Source: CAINDI01 sp037127585 (GTDB lineage Bacteria; Verrucomicrobiota; Verrucomicrobiia; Palsa-1439). Taken from it: a stretch of DNA of 64,000 nucleotides. Below the pieces are notes generated by a model, which worked only from the letters and a program-made list of their open reading frames with translations, was not told the DNA's origin and searched no databases. This document shows, piece by piece, positions 51,560 through 60,831 of this stretch. Location of the stretch: contig JBAXYB010000002.1 of assembly GCA_037127585.1 (NCBI GenBank), forward strand, positions 21,495-85,494. The letters run 5' to 3'. The first letter of the stretch is position 1, and every line of letters starts with the position of its first letter. A program made the translations under genes and the position numbers.

Positions 51560-54109
51560 CTAGGGCGAAATCTTCACGCGGTAAAAACGCTTGGGCACAT
51601 CGCCGGCATCCGGGAGTGTGAGTATCGAGCCATCGCCGATGACCGCAGCACCGACATTCGTCCAGATGCCGGACGGCAAATCTTCGCAGACCTGGAGTTG
51701 GTAGGTGCGGTTGGTCACTGAGGAGATCGTGACCGGCACGACTGAGAGGATGTGGGGATAGGATGCCGGCGCGAGCGGGTCGGTGCCGGCAGTGAGTTCG
51801 TCGAGGTTGGTGGTTCCGTCGCCGTCGGCGTCGCCGGTCGGGGTGAGGTGCCGGTAGGTGATGGGGACGGAGAGCGCGGAGCTGTTGCCGGCGGTGTCGG
51901 TGGACTGGGCGGTGAATGTGTTGAGTGAATTGGTGGCGACGGTGACTGTGATGGAGTAAGCGCCGGTGGCGTCGGCGGTGTTGGTGCCGGTAGCGGCAAT
52001 GGTGGCGAATGGTTCGGTGGTGCCGGTGAGCAGAATGGTCAAATTGGTCGCGGGGGATGCCGGCCCTGTGAGCAGGGGCGCCGGTGGGCGGAGGGTGAAG
52101 CGGATGGCTTGGTTGTTGGTGAGCAATGTGCTGCCTTGGTAGCTGATTTGGCGGCCGATGGTGCCGGTGCTGTTTTCGATGCCGACGGTGGCGCCGTGGC
52201 TCGCGCCGTACAAGGCGTTGGTTGGTTGCACTTCCAGGTATTGAAAGACGATGTCGTGGCTGGTTTCGTAGAGGAGGACTTGGAAGGTCAAGGGGGTGGT
52301 GTTGTCGTTGAAGTTCGGGACGCCGACCCAACTGATGACTTCGACCCGGTCGGGCGCGGTGCCGGTAGTGCCGACGTAGACGGTGCCGGCGACGCCGGGG
52401 TCGAGGTCGGCCCAGTACGGAGCGAGGAGATTGTTGGGGGTGCCGGGTTTTGGTAACGCCGTGTGGGCGGGCGTATTGAGGTTCGCGGAGTTGAAGCCGA
52501 GGAGGCCGTTGGAGCCGACGTAGAGCGTCGTGTTGGTCTGGCCGTAATACACAAACGCGAAGGGCAGTGTCTGGGCGCTGCTGCTGGAGTCATCCGTCAG
52601 TGCGAGCGGGGTCATGCCGGTGGGGTTGATCCAATTATACGCAGTGGCGCGCACGTAGTAGTTGTTGCCGACGGTGACGGGGTGCGACCGGGCGTGTGTG
52701 CCGCCGGGGCCGGCGACGGTCAGGGTGACGGCGTAGGCGCCGGCGTTGGAGTAGGTGTGTGAGCTGTGGAACGCGCTGGCCAGGCCGCCGTCACCAAAAT
52801 CCCACGCGACGTTGGTGACGGTTCCAATGGTGCGGTTGTTGAAGTTGATGGTGTAGCCGCCTTGCTGGGTTGGTGTGAAATCGGCGAGGGGCTTGGGGAT
52901 TTGGGTGAGTGCTTTAAAAACATTCAAGCGTCCGCCGGTCACGGTGATGTTGGACAATGAGGAGAGCGGATCGACGGTGCCGAACACGCGGTGAATCAGT
53001 TGGGTGTACGTCTCGGTTGGGAATTCCGCTTTCACCAACGCGAAGGCGCCGGCCACGTGGGGACACGCCATCGAGGTGCCGCTGTTGCCGCCGTATGAGT
53101 TTGTGCTGCCAAATGTTGTCGAAAGAATCCCCACGCCGGGCGCGCCGAGGTCAACTCCTTCACGTCCGTAGTTCGAGAAGCCGGCTCGATTGTCGGAGGA
53201 GTCAGTGGCCGCAACGGAGACGATGTTGTCGAGGTCGAACCCGGCCGGGATGAATATATTATTGTCGATATCGGTGCCGTCGTTGCCGGCAGCGGCGACG
53301 AAGATGATGCCGGCGTCGCGGGCGTGCCGGATCGCGTCGTAGATGGCGGGGCTGTCGCCGTAGCCGCCCCAACTGTTGCTCATGATGTGCGCGCCTTTGG
53401 CGATGGCGTATTCGATGGCTTCGACGGCGTCGGAGTCGTTGCCGCTGCCGTTGGCGGCGATGAATTTCAGCGGCATGAGTTGGACGCGCCAGGCGACGCC
53501 GCAGACGCCGAGGCTGTTGTTGCCGGCGGCGCCGACGGTGCCGGCGGTATGGGTGCCGTGGCCGTGATCGTCGGTGGGATCACCGGTGCCGGTGATGGTG
53601 TTGATGCCGTGGAAGTCGTTGGTGTAGACGACGCCGTTGACGGGACAACTGACGCACGGATTCGACCAGAGATTCGAGACGAGGTCTTCGTGGTCGAGGC
53701 GGGCGCCGGTATCAATGACGGCGACGATGACGGTGTCGGCGTTGGTGCGAACGTCCCACGCATTCGTGCAGCCGATTTTGACAAGGCCGTAGAGTGAGCC
53801 GGGGAAATACGGATCGTTCGGCGTGGCGACGATGTGGCGGACGTAATCCGGTTGGACATACTCGAAGAGGCCGAGTTTCCGGTAGTGGGCGAGTGCTTTC
53901 TCGACGGTCATGCCGCGTGGGAGTTTAATGACTTGCAGGCCACCGAGCCGGTTGAATTGCCGGTGAACGCTGCCGCCAAATTTCTGATGCGCCTGCGCGA
54001 TCTTGGCGGCCAGACCGGGTTTTGGTTTGACGATGATCCGGTCGGCGCGCTGCTCGGGCGCAGCACCAACACAGCAGGCGAACAAGAGTATGAAGTAGAT
54101 GAACCGCAC
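51560..54109 (-). CDS. secreted subtilisin-like serine protease with PKD and C-terminal domains
   Basis: This is an 849-residue S8 protease. Signal peptide MRFIYFILLFACCVGAA precedes an I9-like propeptide (about 20-90). The catalytic triad is Asp133 (VIDTG), His184 (HGHGTHTAG) and Ser346 (GTSMACPHVAG). A PKD domain follows (about 400-480; WDFGDGG, HTYSNAGAYAVTLTV), then a beta-rich region and a DADGDGTTNLDELTAGTDP calcium-type repeat. The last 50 residues resemble a sorting or beta-sandwich end. Such enzymes degrade extracellular protein. Confidence 0.93.
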   Translation of the reverse strand: MRFIYFILLFACCVGAAPEQRADRIIVKPKPGLAAKIAQAHQKFGGSVHRQFNRLGGLQVIKLPRGMTVEKALAHYRKLGLFEYVQPDYVRHIVATPNDPYFPGSLYGLVKIGCTNAWDVRTNADTVIVAVIDTGARLDHEDLVSNLWSNPCVSCPVNGVVYTNDFHGINTITGTGDPTDDHGHGTHTAGTVGAAGNNSLGVCGVAWRVQLMPLKFIAANGSGNDSDAVEAIEYAIAKGAHIMSNSWGGYGDSPAIYDAIRHARDAGIIFVAAAGNDGTDIDNNIFIPAGFDLDNIVSVAATDSSDNRAGFSNYGREGVDLGAPGVGILSTTFGSTNSYGGNSGTSMACPHVAGAFALVKAEFPTETYTQLIHRVFGTVDPLSSLSNITVTGGRLNVFKALTQIPKPLADFTPTQQGGYTINFNNRTIGTVTNVAWDFGDGGLASAFHSSHTYSNAGAYAVTLTVAGPGGTHARSHPVTVGNNYYVRATAYNWINPTGMTPLALTDDSSSSAQTLPFAFVYYGQTNTTLYVGSNGLLGFNSANLNTPAHTALPKPGTPNNLLAPYWADLDPGVAGTVYVGTTGTAPDRVEVISWVGVPNFNDNTTPLTFQVLLYETSHDIVFQYLEVQPTNALYGASHGATVGIENSTGTIGRQISYQGSTLLTNNQAIRFTLRPPAPLLTGPASPATNLTILLTGTTEPFATIAATGTNTADATGAYSITVTVATNSLNTFTAQSTDTAGNSSALSVPITYRHLTPTGDADGDGTTNLDELTAGTDPLAPASYPHILSVVPVTISSVTNRTYQLQVCEDLPSGIWTNVGAAVIGDGSILTLPDAGDVPKRFYRVKISP

Positions 54110-54176
54110 CGTGGGGGGAAAGTCGCCGCGCGGGTGGTTCTTGTCAAGGCGCGGGCGGGCTTGCTAGGGTGCGCGC

Positions 54177-54668
54177 GTGAAGATTTGGTTTCTTTGTCCG
54201 CACTGCCAACACGAGTTGAACTTCGACGATCTGTCGGAAAACGTCGCGCCGTGCCCGCTCTGCGACAAACCGATCCCACTCCGCATCACCGAACGGACGC
54301 GAAAAGAAAACATTATCGAGCATTGTGTGATTTGCGATTGCCCGAAGGTGTATGTGCAGAAAGATTTTAACCGGACGGTTGGGGTTTCGATTTTTGTGGC
54401 TGGGGCGATTTTGTTTTTGATTTGCGCGTGGTTCAACCGGCTCGTGGAGGGCACGCTGGTCTGGGCGGTGTTCACGGTGGCGGACGCCATGCTCTACAAA
54501 TATCTGCCGAACGTGACGATCTGTTACAAATGTCAGGCGCAATACCGGGAGTTCAGCGACAATCCTTACAATACGGCGTTCGAACTTGGTCTGGCGGAGA
54601 AGTACGATCCACTCGACAAGAAGGCCGGTGCCGAGAATCCCGCCGCTGACTGGAACAGCGGCCGGTAA
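54177..54668 (+). CDS. zinc-ribbon membrane protein
   Basis: This is a 163-residue protein starting at GTG. Two N-terminal CxxC pairs (FLCPHCQ and APCPLCDKP) form a zinc ribbon. Another pair (HCVICDC) follows, then two hydrophobic spans (about 68-88 and 90-106) and a further CYKCQ pair. The family is unrecognised; such ribbon-plus-span proteins are common in Verrucomicrobia-like genomes. It converges on the phosphatase gene with the stops adjacent. Confidence 0.72.
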   Translation: MKIWFLCPHCQHELNFDDLSENVAPCPLCDKPIPLRITERTRKENIIEHCVICDCPKVYVQKDFNRTVGVSIFVAGAILFLICAWFNRLVEGTLVWAVFTVADAMLYKYLPNVTICYKCQAQYREFSDNPYNTAFELGLAEKYDPLDKKAGAENPAADWNSGR

Positions 54669-55574
54669 CTACGGCTTTGCCGGAGCCGCGACTTCGTGTT
54701 CGCAAAAACTCGCGGAGATCAAGCGGTGGTCACTGGCTTTACCGGCTTCCGGGCTTTCGTGGAGTTTGGCGCTGCCGGTAATGAACTCAGGGGATAGGCC
54801 GGGGCTGGTCAGGAGGTAGTCGATGCGGCTCCACTCTTTTTGGCGCGCCCAGAAGTGCGTGTTCTCGTAACCTTTTTCGCTCTTGCAGGGCAGCGGGAAA
54901 AAATTGAACGGCGCGTCACCGATGATCGTTTTCAGAGTGGTTGTGTCCAGCGAGTCGTTGAAATCGCCCAGTGCGATGAGATTGAGTTGCGGGTCTTGCG
55001 TGAGGGCTTTGCCGAGATGCGCGCGGAGTAATTTCGCTTCTTCCAACCGCATCACCGCCTGGTCGCCGTCCTCCGTCGTCCGCTTCGATTTCAAATGCAC
55101 GACGACGGCGCGGAAGGAATAATGGTCGTTGACTTGAATGACGACATCGAGGATGCCGCGGCCAATCGAGTATGATTTCTCGCCGATGGAGTAGGTGTAA
55201 TCGACGCGCGAGTTGCGCTGCACGATGGGAAAGCGCGAGAGGAGGCAGACGTGCCGGTCTTGATCGTGGGCTTGGACGTGTTCCCAGTGCGGATAGTGGA
55301 GACCCTTGGCCGCGAGCATTGTGAGCAACTCGGCCAAATCATTGGTGTTGCCCATCTCTTGGATGCCGAGCACGTCGGGATGCACGGCTGTAATGACGGC
55401 GACCACCGCCTCGCGTTCCGCCAGCGGCTTGGGTTGATTGAGTTTCTTGTTCCGCTCGATGGAATTCCAATTCTCGACATTATACGAACCGACGGTGAAC
55501 GTATCATTCGATTGCGCCGGCACCGTTTGCGCCAACACCAGCAACAGACCGATAACAAAGAATTTTCTCAACAT
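54669..55574 (-). CDS. secreted endonuclease/exonuclease/phosphatase-family protein
   Basis: This is a 301-residue protein with signal peptide MLRKFFVIGLLLVLAQTVPA. The EEP fold motifs are SYNVENW, LGIQEMGN (metal-binding Glu), ALGDFNDSLD, and the catalytic SDHRLISASF near the end. The substrate could be DNA, phospholipid or phosphoinositide; secretion favours nutrient scavenging. The ATG at 55572-55574 is chosen because the open frame upstream lacks a signal sequence. Confidence 0.9.
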   Translation of the reverse strand: MLRKFFVIGLLLVLAQTVPAQSNDTFTVGSYNVENWNSIERNKKLNQPKPLAEREAVVAVITAVHPDVLGIQEMGNTNDLAELLTMLAAKGLHYPHWEHVQAHDQDRHVCLLSRFPIVQRNSRVDYTYSIGEKSYSIGRGILDVVIQVNDHYSFRAVVVHLKSKRTTEDGDQAVMRLEEAKLLRAHLGKALTQDPQLNLIALGDFNDSLDTTTLKTIIGDAPFNFFPLPCKSEKGYENTHFWARQKEWSRIDYLLTSPGLSPEFITGSAKLHESPEAGKASDHRLISASFCEHEVAAPAKP

Positions 55575-55644
55575 GTGGACTCCCGGGGAATGGTGCGACG
55601 CTAACACACGCGCAGTGAAACGCCAGACGTATCTCGCCGCCATT

Positions 55645-55670
55645 GGTAGGGCGGTCGCGCCGTCCCTACC
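55645..55670. repeat. small palindromic repeat supplying a stop codon
   Basis: Inverted repeat GGTAGGG...CCCTACC (55645-55670) with an inner GCGG/CCGT hairpin. Its right arm contains the TAG stop (55666-55668) of the esterase gene on the minus strand. Confidence 0.65.
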
Positions 55671-56316
55671 GGCACTGGTGCTGCAAGAACCACTCGTATA
55701 ATTTCGGATTCGCGTACGTCGCCGTCCACGAATCGTGATCGACGCCGGGGTAACGCGTGAAACGAACATTGCCGCCTGCCTGCCGGAGCGCGTCCACCAT
55801 TTCCTTCGACCGCTTGAACGGTACGACGCTGTCCTTCGTCCCGTGAAACACCCAAGTCGGCAAATGTTTGATGCGCGGGGTCGTCCACCAATGTCCGCCG
55901 CCGCAAATCGGCGCGATAGCCGCGAACCGGTGCGGATACGTCAATGCCAGCGCCCAAGTCCCATACCCGCCCATGCTTAACCCGGTCACATAAATACGCC
56001 GCTTGTCCACGCGATACCGGCTCTCGATCTCGTCGAGCAATGCTGCCAACACTTCCGCGCGCCACCATTCGCCGGTCGGACACTGCGGCGACACGACGAT
56101 GAAAGGAAACTCCTGACCTTGCTTGATCAGCTTCGCCGGCCCGTGGCTCTTGACCAATTCGAGATTGTTGCCACGCTCCCCCGCGCCATGGAGGAACAGC
56201 AGCACCGGCCAGCGTTTCTTCCGGTCGCTCGCGTACTCCGGCGGCAAGTACAACAAGTACGACGCCTGCGCCGTCATCGTGATCTGGCGTTTGAATTTCT
56301 TTGGTGTTTGTTTCAT
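55666..56316 (-). CDS. alpha/beta-hydrolase esterase (phospholipase/carboxylesterase type)
   Basis: This is a 216-residue alpha/beta hydrolase. VLLFLHGAGERG provides the oxyanion hole, the nucleophile is Ser in TGLSMGGYGTW, the acid Asp in FHGTKDSVVPF, and the histidine in GVDHDSW. This pattern matches the small carboxylesterase/feruloyl-esterase-like group. No signal peptide is seen. Its stop codon lies in a palindromic repeat, so the last residues may be new. It overlaps the lipoprotein gene by ATGA. Confidence 0.87.
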   Translation of the reverse strand: MKQTPKKFKRQITMTAQASYLLYLPPEYASDRKKRWPVLLFLHGAGERGNNLELVKSHGPAKLIKQGQEFPFIVVSPQCPTGEWWRAEVLAALLDEIESRYRVDKRRIYVTGLSMGGYGTWALALTYPHRFAAIAPICGGGHWWTTPRIKHLPTWVFHGTKDSVVPFKRSKEMVDALRQAGGNVRFTRYPGVDHDSWTATYANPKLYEWFLQHQCR

Positions 56317-56942
56317 TTTGATAATTCTTTGAGCATCTGATCAACCGTTTGCTCGCGTTGAGGCGCAGACTTCAGCCCCACGAAATCGTCCATCCAAAAG
56401 ATGTGCGGTACGCCTTCCTTCATACTGATATCTACAAGGAGTGCGTATTGTCCGCCGTCGATCACAAAGACGGGCTCTTCGATGGGAAACGGGATCATTG
56501 CCCAGTATATGCGTTTTTCCTCTTCCGTGAGATTTCGTACAACCGGTTTCTCTGCAAATTGGAAAGTCGCCGAGATAGCGGTTAAGAATGCGCGCGCTTC
56601 AGTTTCATTCTGAACGATGCGCCCCTCCATCGACAGCATGCGCCGTGACGGCTGACCGATGGGAATGTTGAAGTGTCCAACGCCAAACGTAATACCTTTC
56701 AAGGCAGGATGATCTTTAATGTCATTCCAAAGCCCGGGCCCTATGGTGACCGCGGTGGTTAGCAACGAATCGCATTTGTCCCAAGATACATTCGATCCAA
56801 AACATTGAGTAATCGCGTTTCGAGCTTGCTCATTCACTTCTGGAGTTGCGGTCTTGTACTTAATACCGGTATTCGACGGTGACGTTGACGAACACCCTGC
56901 CAAGAGCAGTGCGAGCACCCAAAAGCCAAGTAAACGAATCAT
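56313..56942 (-). CDS. lipoprotein of unknown function
   Basis: This 209-residue protein has a standard lipoprotein signal with lipobox LLAGC (Cys17). The mature part is not recognised; it includes IYWAMIPFPIEEPVFVIDGG and a charged tail (KSAPQREQTVDQMLKEL). Its codon use is somewhat more AT-rich than mfd and the esterase, as with the lipoprotein at 18751. It overlaps both neighbours by ATGA and appears co-transcribed with mfd. Confidence 0.72.
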   Translation of the reverse strand: MIRLLGFWVLALLLAGCSSTSPSNTGIKYKTATPEVNEQARNAITQCFGSNVSWDKCDSLLTTAVTIGPGLWNDIKDHPALKGITFGVGHFNIPIGQPSRRMLSMEGRIVQNETEARAFLTAISATFQFAEKPVVRNLTEEEKRIYWAMIPFPIEEPVFVIDGGQYALLVDISMKEGVPHIFWMDDFVGLKSAPQREQTVDQMLKELSK

Positions 56943-59900
56943 CGTGATTCTCCCTCCGTCAGTGATTCTAGCAGCTTCTTCAATTCTGTCAGCTTGTCTT
57001 CCGGTCGCTCTTTCGTGAAGCGCGGGAACTTGCCGGCGATTTGGAAGAGGACTCCGCGTTGGCTGAGTTGGATTTTGTCTTCATTCGTTTCGACGACATC
57101 GACGTGGGCTTGGGCGGCGAGGACTTTGGTTTCGGCGCATTGGAGGAGTAACCGGACTTCGCGCGGTAACTTGCCGTACCGGTCGCGGAATTCGTGACGC
57201 AATGCTTCTACCTCCGGTAACTCTACGACGCCGGCAATTTTCCGATAAGCCTGGATGCGGAGGCGGTTGTCTTTGATGTAACTGGTTGGGATGCGGGCGA
57301 AGGTTTCGCCGGCTTCGTCGGTCATGAAATCTAACTTCATCGTGACTTGCGCGAGGCGTTTGGGTTTTTCGCCTTTGAGGCGGCCGACGCTTTCTTTGAG
57401 GAGTTGACAGTAGAGGTCGAAGCCGATGGCGGTGATGTGGCCGCTTTGTTCTGCGCCAAGGATGTTGCCGGCGCCGCGGATTTCGAGGTCGCGCATCGCG
57501 ATTTTGAAACCGCTGCCAAGCGAACTGTATTGTTTGATGGCGCTGATGCGTTTGCGGGCGGTCTGGATGAGTTGCATGTGGCGCGGGATGAGAATGTACG
57601 CGTAGGCTTGGTGTTTGTACCGGCCGACGCGGCCGCGGAGTTGGTAGAGGTCGGCGAGGCCGAACCGGTCGGCGCGGTCGATGATGATGGTGTTGGCGTT
57701 GGGGATGTCGAGGCCGCTCTCGATGATCGTGGTGCAGACGAGCACGTCGGTGTGGCCTTTGACGAAACGGTGCATGACGGTCTCGAGTTCGTCGTCGCTC
57801 ATTTGCCCGTGGCCGACGTCGATCTGAATAGTAGCGCGGGCGTCCCGCCCGTTCCGTTCTGCTTCCGAAGACGGGCGGGACGCCCGCGCTACTTCGTCCA
57901 TCAACGTCCGCAGCCGGTCGGCCACGGCGTCGATGGTCTTGACGCGGTTGTGGAGAAAGTAAACCTGGCCGCCGCGGTTGATCTCGCGCTGGATGGCTTG
58001 CTTGATGAGACGCTCGTCGTACGGCGCGATGATGGTCTCGACTGGCAAGCGATCGACGGGCGGGGTGTCGATGGTGCTCATGTCACGCGCGCCGGTGAGC
58101 GCCATGTAGAGCGTCCGCGGAATCGGCGTGGCGCTGAGCGTCATCACGTCCACGAGTTTTCTCAAGAGCTTGAACTTCTCCTTGTGCAACACGCCGAAGC
58201 GTTGCTCTTCGTCAATGACCACCAGCCCGAGATTTTTGAAATGAATATCTGCCGACAGTAACCGGTGTGTGCCGATCACGATATCCACGCCGCCTTCCGC
58301 CAACAGCTTCACGACTTTCCGCGACTCGCCCGGCGTGCGGAATCGCGACAACATTTCCACCGTGATCGGGTAGCCGGCCATCCGTTCGCGAAACGTATTC
58401 CAATGTTGCTCGGCAAGAACCGTCGTCGGACACAACACCGCGACCTGCATCCCGTCCATTACCGCCTTGAACGCCGCCCGAATCGCCACTTCCGTCTTCC
58501 CGTAGCCGACATCGCCGCAGACCAACCGGTCCATCGGCTTCTTCGCTTCCATATCGGCTTTCATCTCCTCGATGGACGTGAGCTGATCCGGCGTCTCGTC
58601 ATACGGAAACGCCGCCTCGAACTCCCGTTGCCACGACGTGTCCGGCTGGAATGCATGCCCCTCCAATGTCGCGCGCGCCGCGTGGATCTCCAGCAGTTCG
58701 CTCGCGAGATCCATGATCGCGTTTTCGGCCGAAGACTTCTGCCGTTGCCACAACGTCCCGCCGATTTCGTGCAACTTCGGCGCACGCTTACCGGCGCCGA
58801 TGTATTTGCTCACGAGATGCGCCTGATCGACCGGCACGTACAACCGCGCCTCGTTAGCATACTCGATGGCCAACGCCTCCGTCCGCGCTCCGCTCACCTC
58901 CAGCGTCTTCAGCCCTAAATACTTTCCAATGCCGTGCTGAATGTGGACGACGTAATCGCCCGGTTCGAGTTCCGTCCAATCTGCGACCGCCACCGAAGCG
59001 GCGTGTAGTTTCTGACGCGGTCGGGCCGGTTTGTAGCGGCCGAAGATTTCTGAATCCGTAATCACCGCCAACTTCGCTTCCGGCCACAAGAAGCCGCGGC
59101 TCAAGTACCCAATCGTTGCCGGCAGCGGTTCACGGCCTTCACTCCACAACTCCTCAAACCGCTGCCGTTCCCCGTCCGTACTGCACAACACATGCAGCCG
59201 GTAACCTTCTTCCAGCCAGCGTTCCATCTGCCCAAAGAACGCGTGGCGCATTCCCTCGGCGATTTGCGGGTCGGGCGCGCGCGTGTCGAGTGGCCGGAAC
59301 GCATCGAGCGAGGCCAACCGGAGATTGATGTAGGCTCCAGAGTCTTCTGGTGGCACAGGCGTCCCTGCCTGTGTCATTTGAACAACCACAGGCAGGGACG
59401 CCTGTGCCACCATGCTTCCCAAAGCAATCTTCTCGGTCAGGTGCACCGTCGTCAACCCGGCCGCCAGCGTATGTTGCCACGGTGCAAAGAACCGGTCGTC
59501 CGCCGGTATCTGGCGCGCATATTGATCGGCGGCCAGCAGGAGATCATCCGGTTCGTTGAGCATGAGCAACGCATTCTTCGGCAATAGATCAACGAGCGGC
59601 GTGGGCATTTCGGTCGACTTCTTCAGCAAGCCAAGTTCGCCGGCCGGTGAGATGTTCAGCAACTCGAGTTTATCCCGGGATTGCTGGGATACCGGGTCGA
59701 AGCTGCGGATGGATTCGACTTCGTCCCCGGCCAGCTCCACGCGCACCGGTAAGTCTCGGTCGAGTGGAAAGAAGTCCACAATGCCGCCACGCACCGCCAT
59801 GTCGCCGCGTTCGTTGACTTGAAACTCCGGGTGATAACCAAGTTCAACAAGGCGGTCAGAGAAATCTTGAAGATCGAGCTTCTGTCCAAGTGAGATCGCA

Positions 59901-60307
59901 AATCGCAATGCGTTGAGCGACGCGTGTGAGAATGTCTTTTGCATCAGCGCCTGAACGGAAGCGACCGTGACCGGCGCGTCGAGTTTCGCGAGTGCCTTCA
60001 GCCGGTCGGCGATCGTGGCGGCGTGGGGGAGTTTGTCTTCGTGCGGCAAGGTTTCCCAGGCCGGGAAGAATTGCGCGTCGGGCTGGAAGGTTTGGAGGTC
60101 GTTGAAGAATAGTTCCTGTGCTTTGAGGCCGTTGGTGACGATGAGGATCGGGCGGTTCGAAATCTGGGCGAGCAGGGCGACGGCGAAGGGTTTGCCGGCG
60201 TCGGCCAGGGAATTTAGAGACAAAAAATCCCCTGCCTCGAGACGTCGTTGAATGGGGGGTATCAACGGCGATCCCAGTGCGGCCGCGAACAGGGTGTCGC
60301 TTTTCAA
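56939..60307 (-). CDS. mfd: transcription-repair coupling factor
   Basis: Mfd releases RNA polymerase stalled at DNA damage and recruits UvrA. The 1122-residue protein has the UvrB-like N-terminal part (about 1-380), the RNA polymerase interaction domain with PGDYVVHIQHGIGKYLGL, and a RecG-like translocase with Walker A CGDVGYGKTE, VIDEEQRFG and GRVGRYKHQAYAYIL. The TRCF C-terminal domain follows. Two stretches have no family counterpart and match palindromic repeats: about residues 299-320 and 806-826. Both keep the frame. The rest looks intact, so the protein is probably functional. Confidence 0.96.
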   Translation of the reverse strand: MKSDTLFAAALGSPLIPPIQRRLEAGDFLSLNSLADAGKPFAVALLAQISNRPILIVTNGLKAQELFFNDLQTFQPDAQFFPAWETLPHEDKLPHAATIADRLKALAKLDAPVTVASVQALMQKTFSHASLNALRFAISLGQKLDLQDFSDRLVELGYHPEFQVNERGDMAVRGGIVDFFPLDRDLPVRVELAGDEVESIRSFDPVSQQSRDKLELLNISPAGELGLLKKSTEMPTPLVDLLPKNALLMLNEPDDLLLAADQYARQIPADDRFFAPWQHTLAAGLTTVHLTEKIALGSMVAQASLPVVVQMTQAGTPVPPEDSGAYINLRLASLDAFRPLDTRAPDPQIAEGMRHAFFGQMERWLEEGYRLHVLCSTDGERQRFEELWSEGREPLPATIGYLSRGFLWPEAKLAVITDSEIFGRYKPARPRQKLHAASVAVADWTELEPGDYVVHIQHGIGKYLGLKTLEVSGARTEALAIEYANEARLYVPVDQAHLVSKYIGAGKRAPKLHEIGGTLWQRQKSSAENAIMDLASELLEIHAARATLEGHAFQPDTSWQREFEAAFPYDETPDQLTSIEEMKADMEAKKPMDRLVCGDVGYGKTEVAIRAAFKAVMDGMQVAVLCPTTVLAEQHWNTFRERMAGYPITVEMLSRFRTPGESRKVVKLLAEGGVDIVIGTHRLLSADIHFKNLGLVVIDEEQRFGVLHKEKFKLLRKLVDVMTLSATPIPRTLYMALTGARDMSTIDTPPVDRLPVETIIAPYDERLIKQAIQREINRGGQVYFLHNRVKTIDAVADRLRTLMDEVARASRPSSEAERNGRDARATIQIDVGHGQMSDDELETVMHRFVKGHTDVLVCTTIIESGLDIPNANTIIIDRADRFGLADLYQLRGRVGRYKHQAYAYILIPRHMQLIQTARKRISAIKQYSSLGSGFKIAMRDLEIRGAGNILGAEQSGHITAIGFDLYCQLLKESVGRLKGEKPKRLAQVTMKLDFMTDEAGETFARIPTSYIKDNRLRIQAYRKIAGVVELPEVEALRHEFRDRYGKLPREVRLLLQCAETKVLAAQAHVDVVETNEDKIQLSQRGVLFQIAGKFPRFTKERPEDKLTELKKLLESLTEGESR
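57831..57892. repeat. palindromic repeat, in-frame inside mfd (translocase part)
   Basis: Perfect 22-bp arms at 57831-57852 and 57871-57892, beginning GTAGCGCGGGCGTCCCGCCC. It encodes ARASRPSSEAERNGRDARAT just before the conserved VGHGQM motif of the translocase domain. Confidence 0.95.
59349..59411. repeat. palindromic repeat, in-frame inside mfd (N-terminal part)
   Basis: Perfect 25-bp arms at 59349-59373 and 59387-59411, beginning GGTGGCACAGGCGTCCCTGC, around a 13-bp centre. Translated on the minus strand it gives VAQASLPVVVQMTQAGTPVP within the UvrB-like part. Confidence 0.95.
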
Positions 60308-60384
60308 AATGTGAACCGACTATAGCATTGGTTTTCCGGTTGCGCGATGGCGGGATTGATGAGAAGTAGTTCGAAATTTTAATT

Positions 60385-60827
60385 ATGCAAACTACATCTC
60401 TTTCCGAAATTGTGCCGGTGCTGCAGACAGCCATTGGGCCGGTGATTTTGATCTCCGGCACGGGCTTGTTGCTGTTGACGATGACGAATCGCCTGGGCCG
60501 AGCGATTGATCGCGCGCGGATCTTGGCGCGCGAGTTACCGGCGCAGCCGGCAGCGGCCCGTCCAAAAATCGAGGCGCAATTACGGATTCTGTGGCGGCGC
60601 GCCAAGCTGATTCGGTTGGCGATTGCATTGGCGGCCGGCAGCGCGCTGTTGGCGGCGGTCTTGATCGTGATGCTGTTTATTACGGCGCTGCTGCAGGTGG
60701 ATTGCACGACGGTGATTGGCGGGTTGTTCATTCTGTGCGTGTGCAGTCTGGGTTGTTCGCTGGCAGTTTTTATTCACGACATCAATCAATCACTGGCGGC
60801 ATTGCGGTTGGAGTTGGATGGGGCGAT

Positions 60828-60831
<4 letters not shown>
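60385..60831 (+). CDS. DUF2721 membrane protein
   Basis: This 148-residue protein has three spans: residues 13-31 (IGPVILISGTGLLLLT), about 77-100 and 107-130. The cytoplasmic loop NRLGRAIDRARIL, then QLRILWRRAKLIRLAI, matches DUF2721, a widespread family of unknown function. It lies 77 bp from the divergent mfd start and overlaps the next gene by ATGA. Confidence 0.85.
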
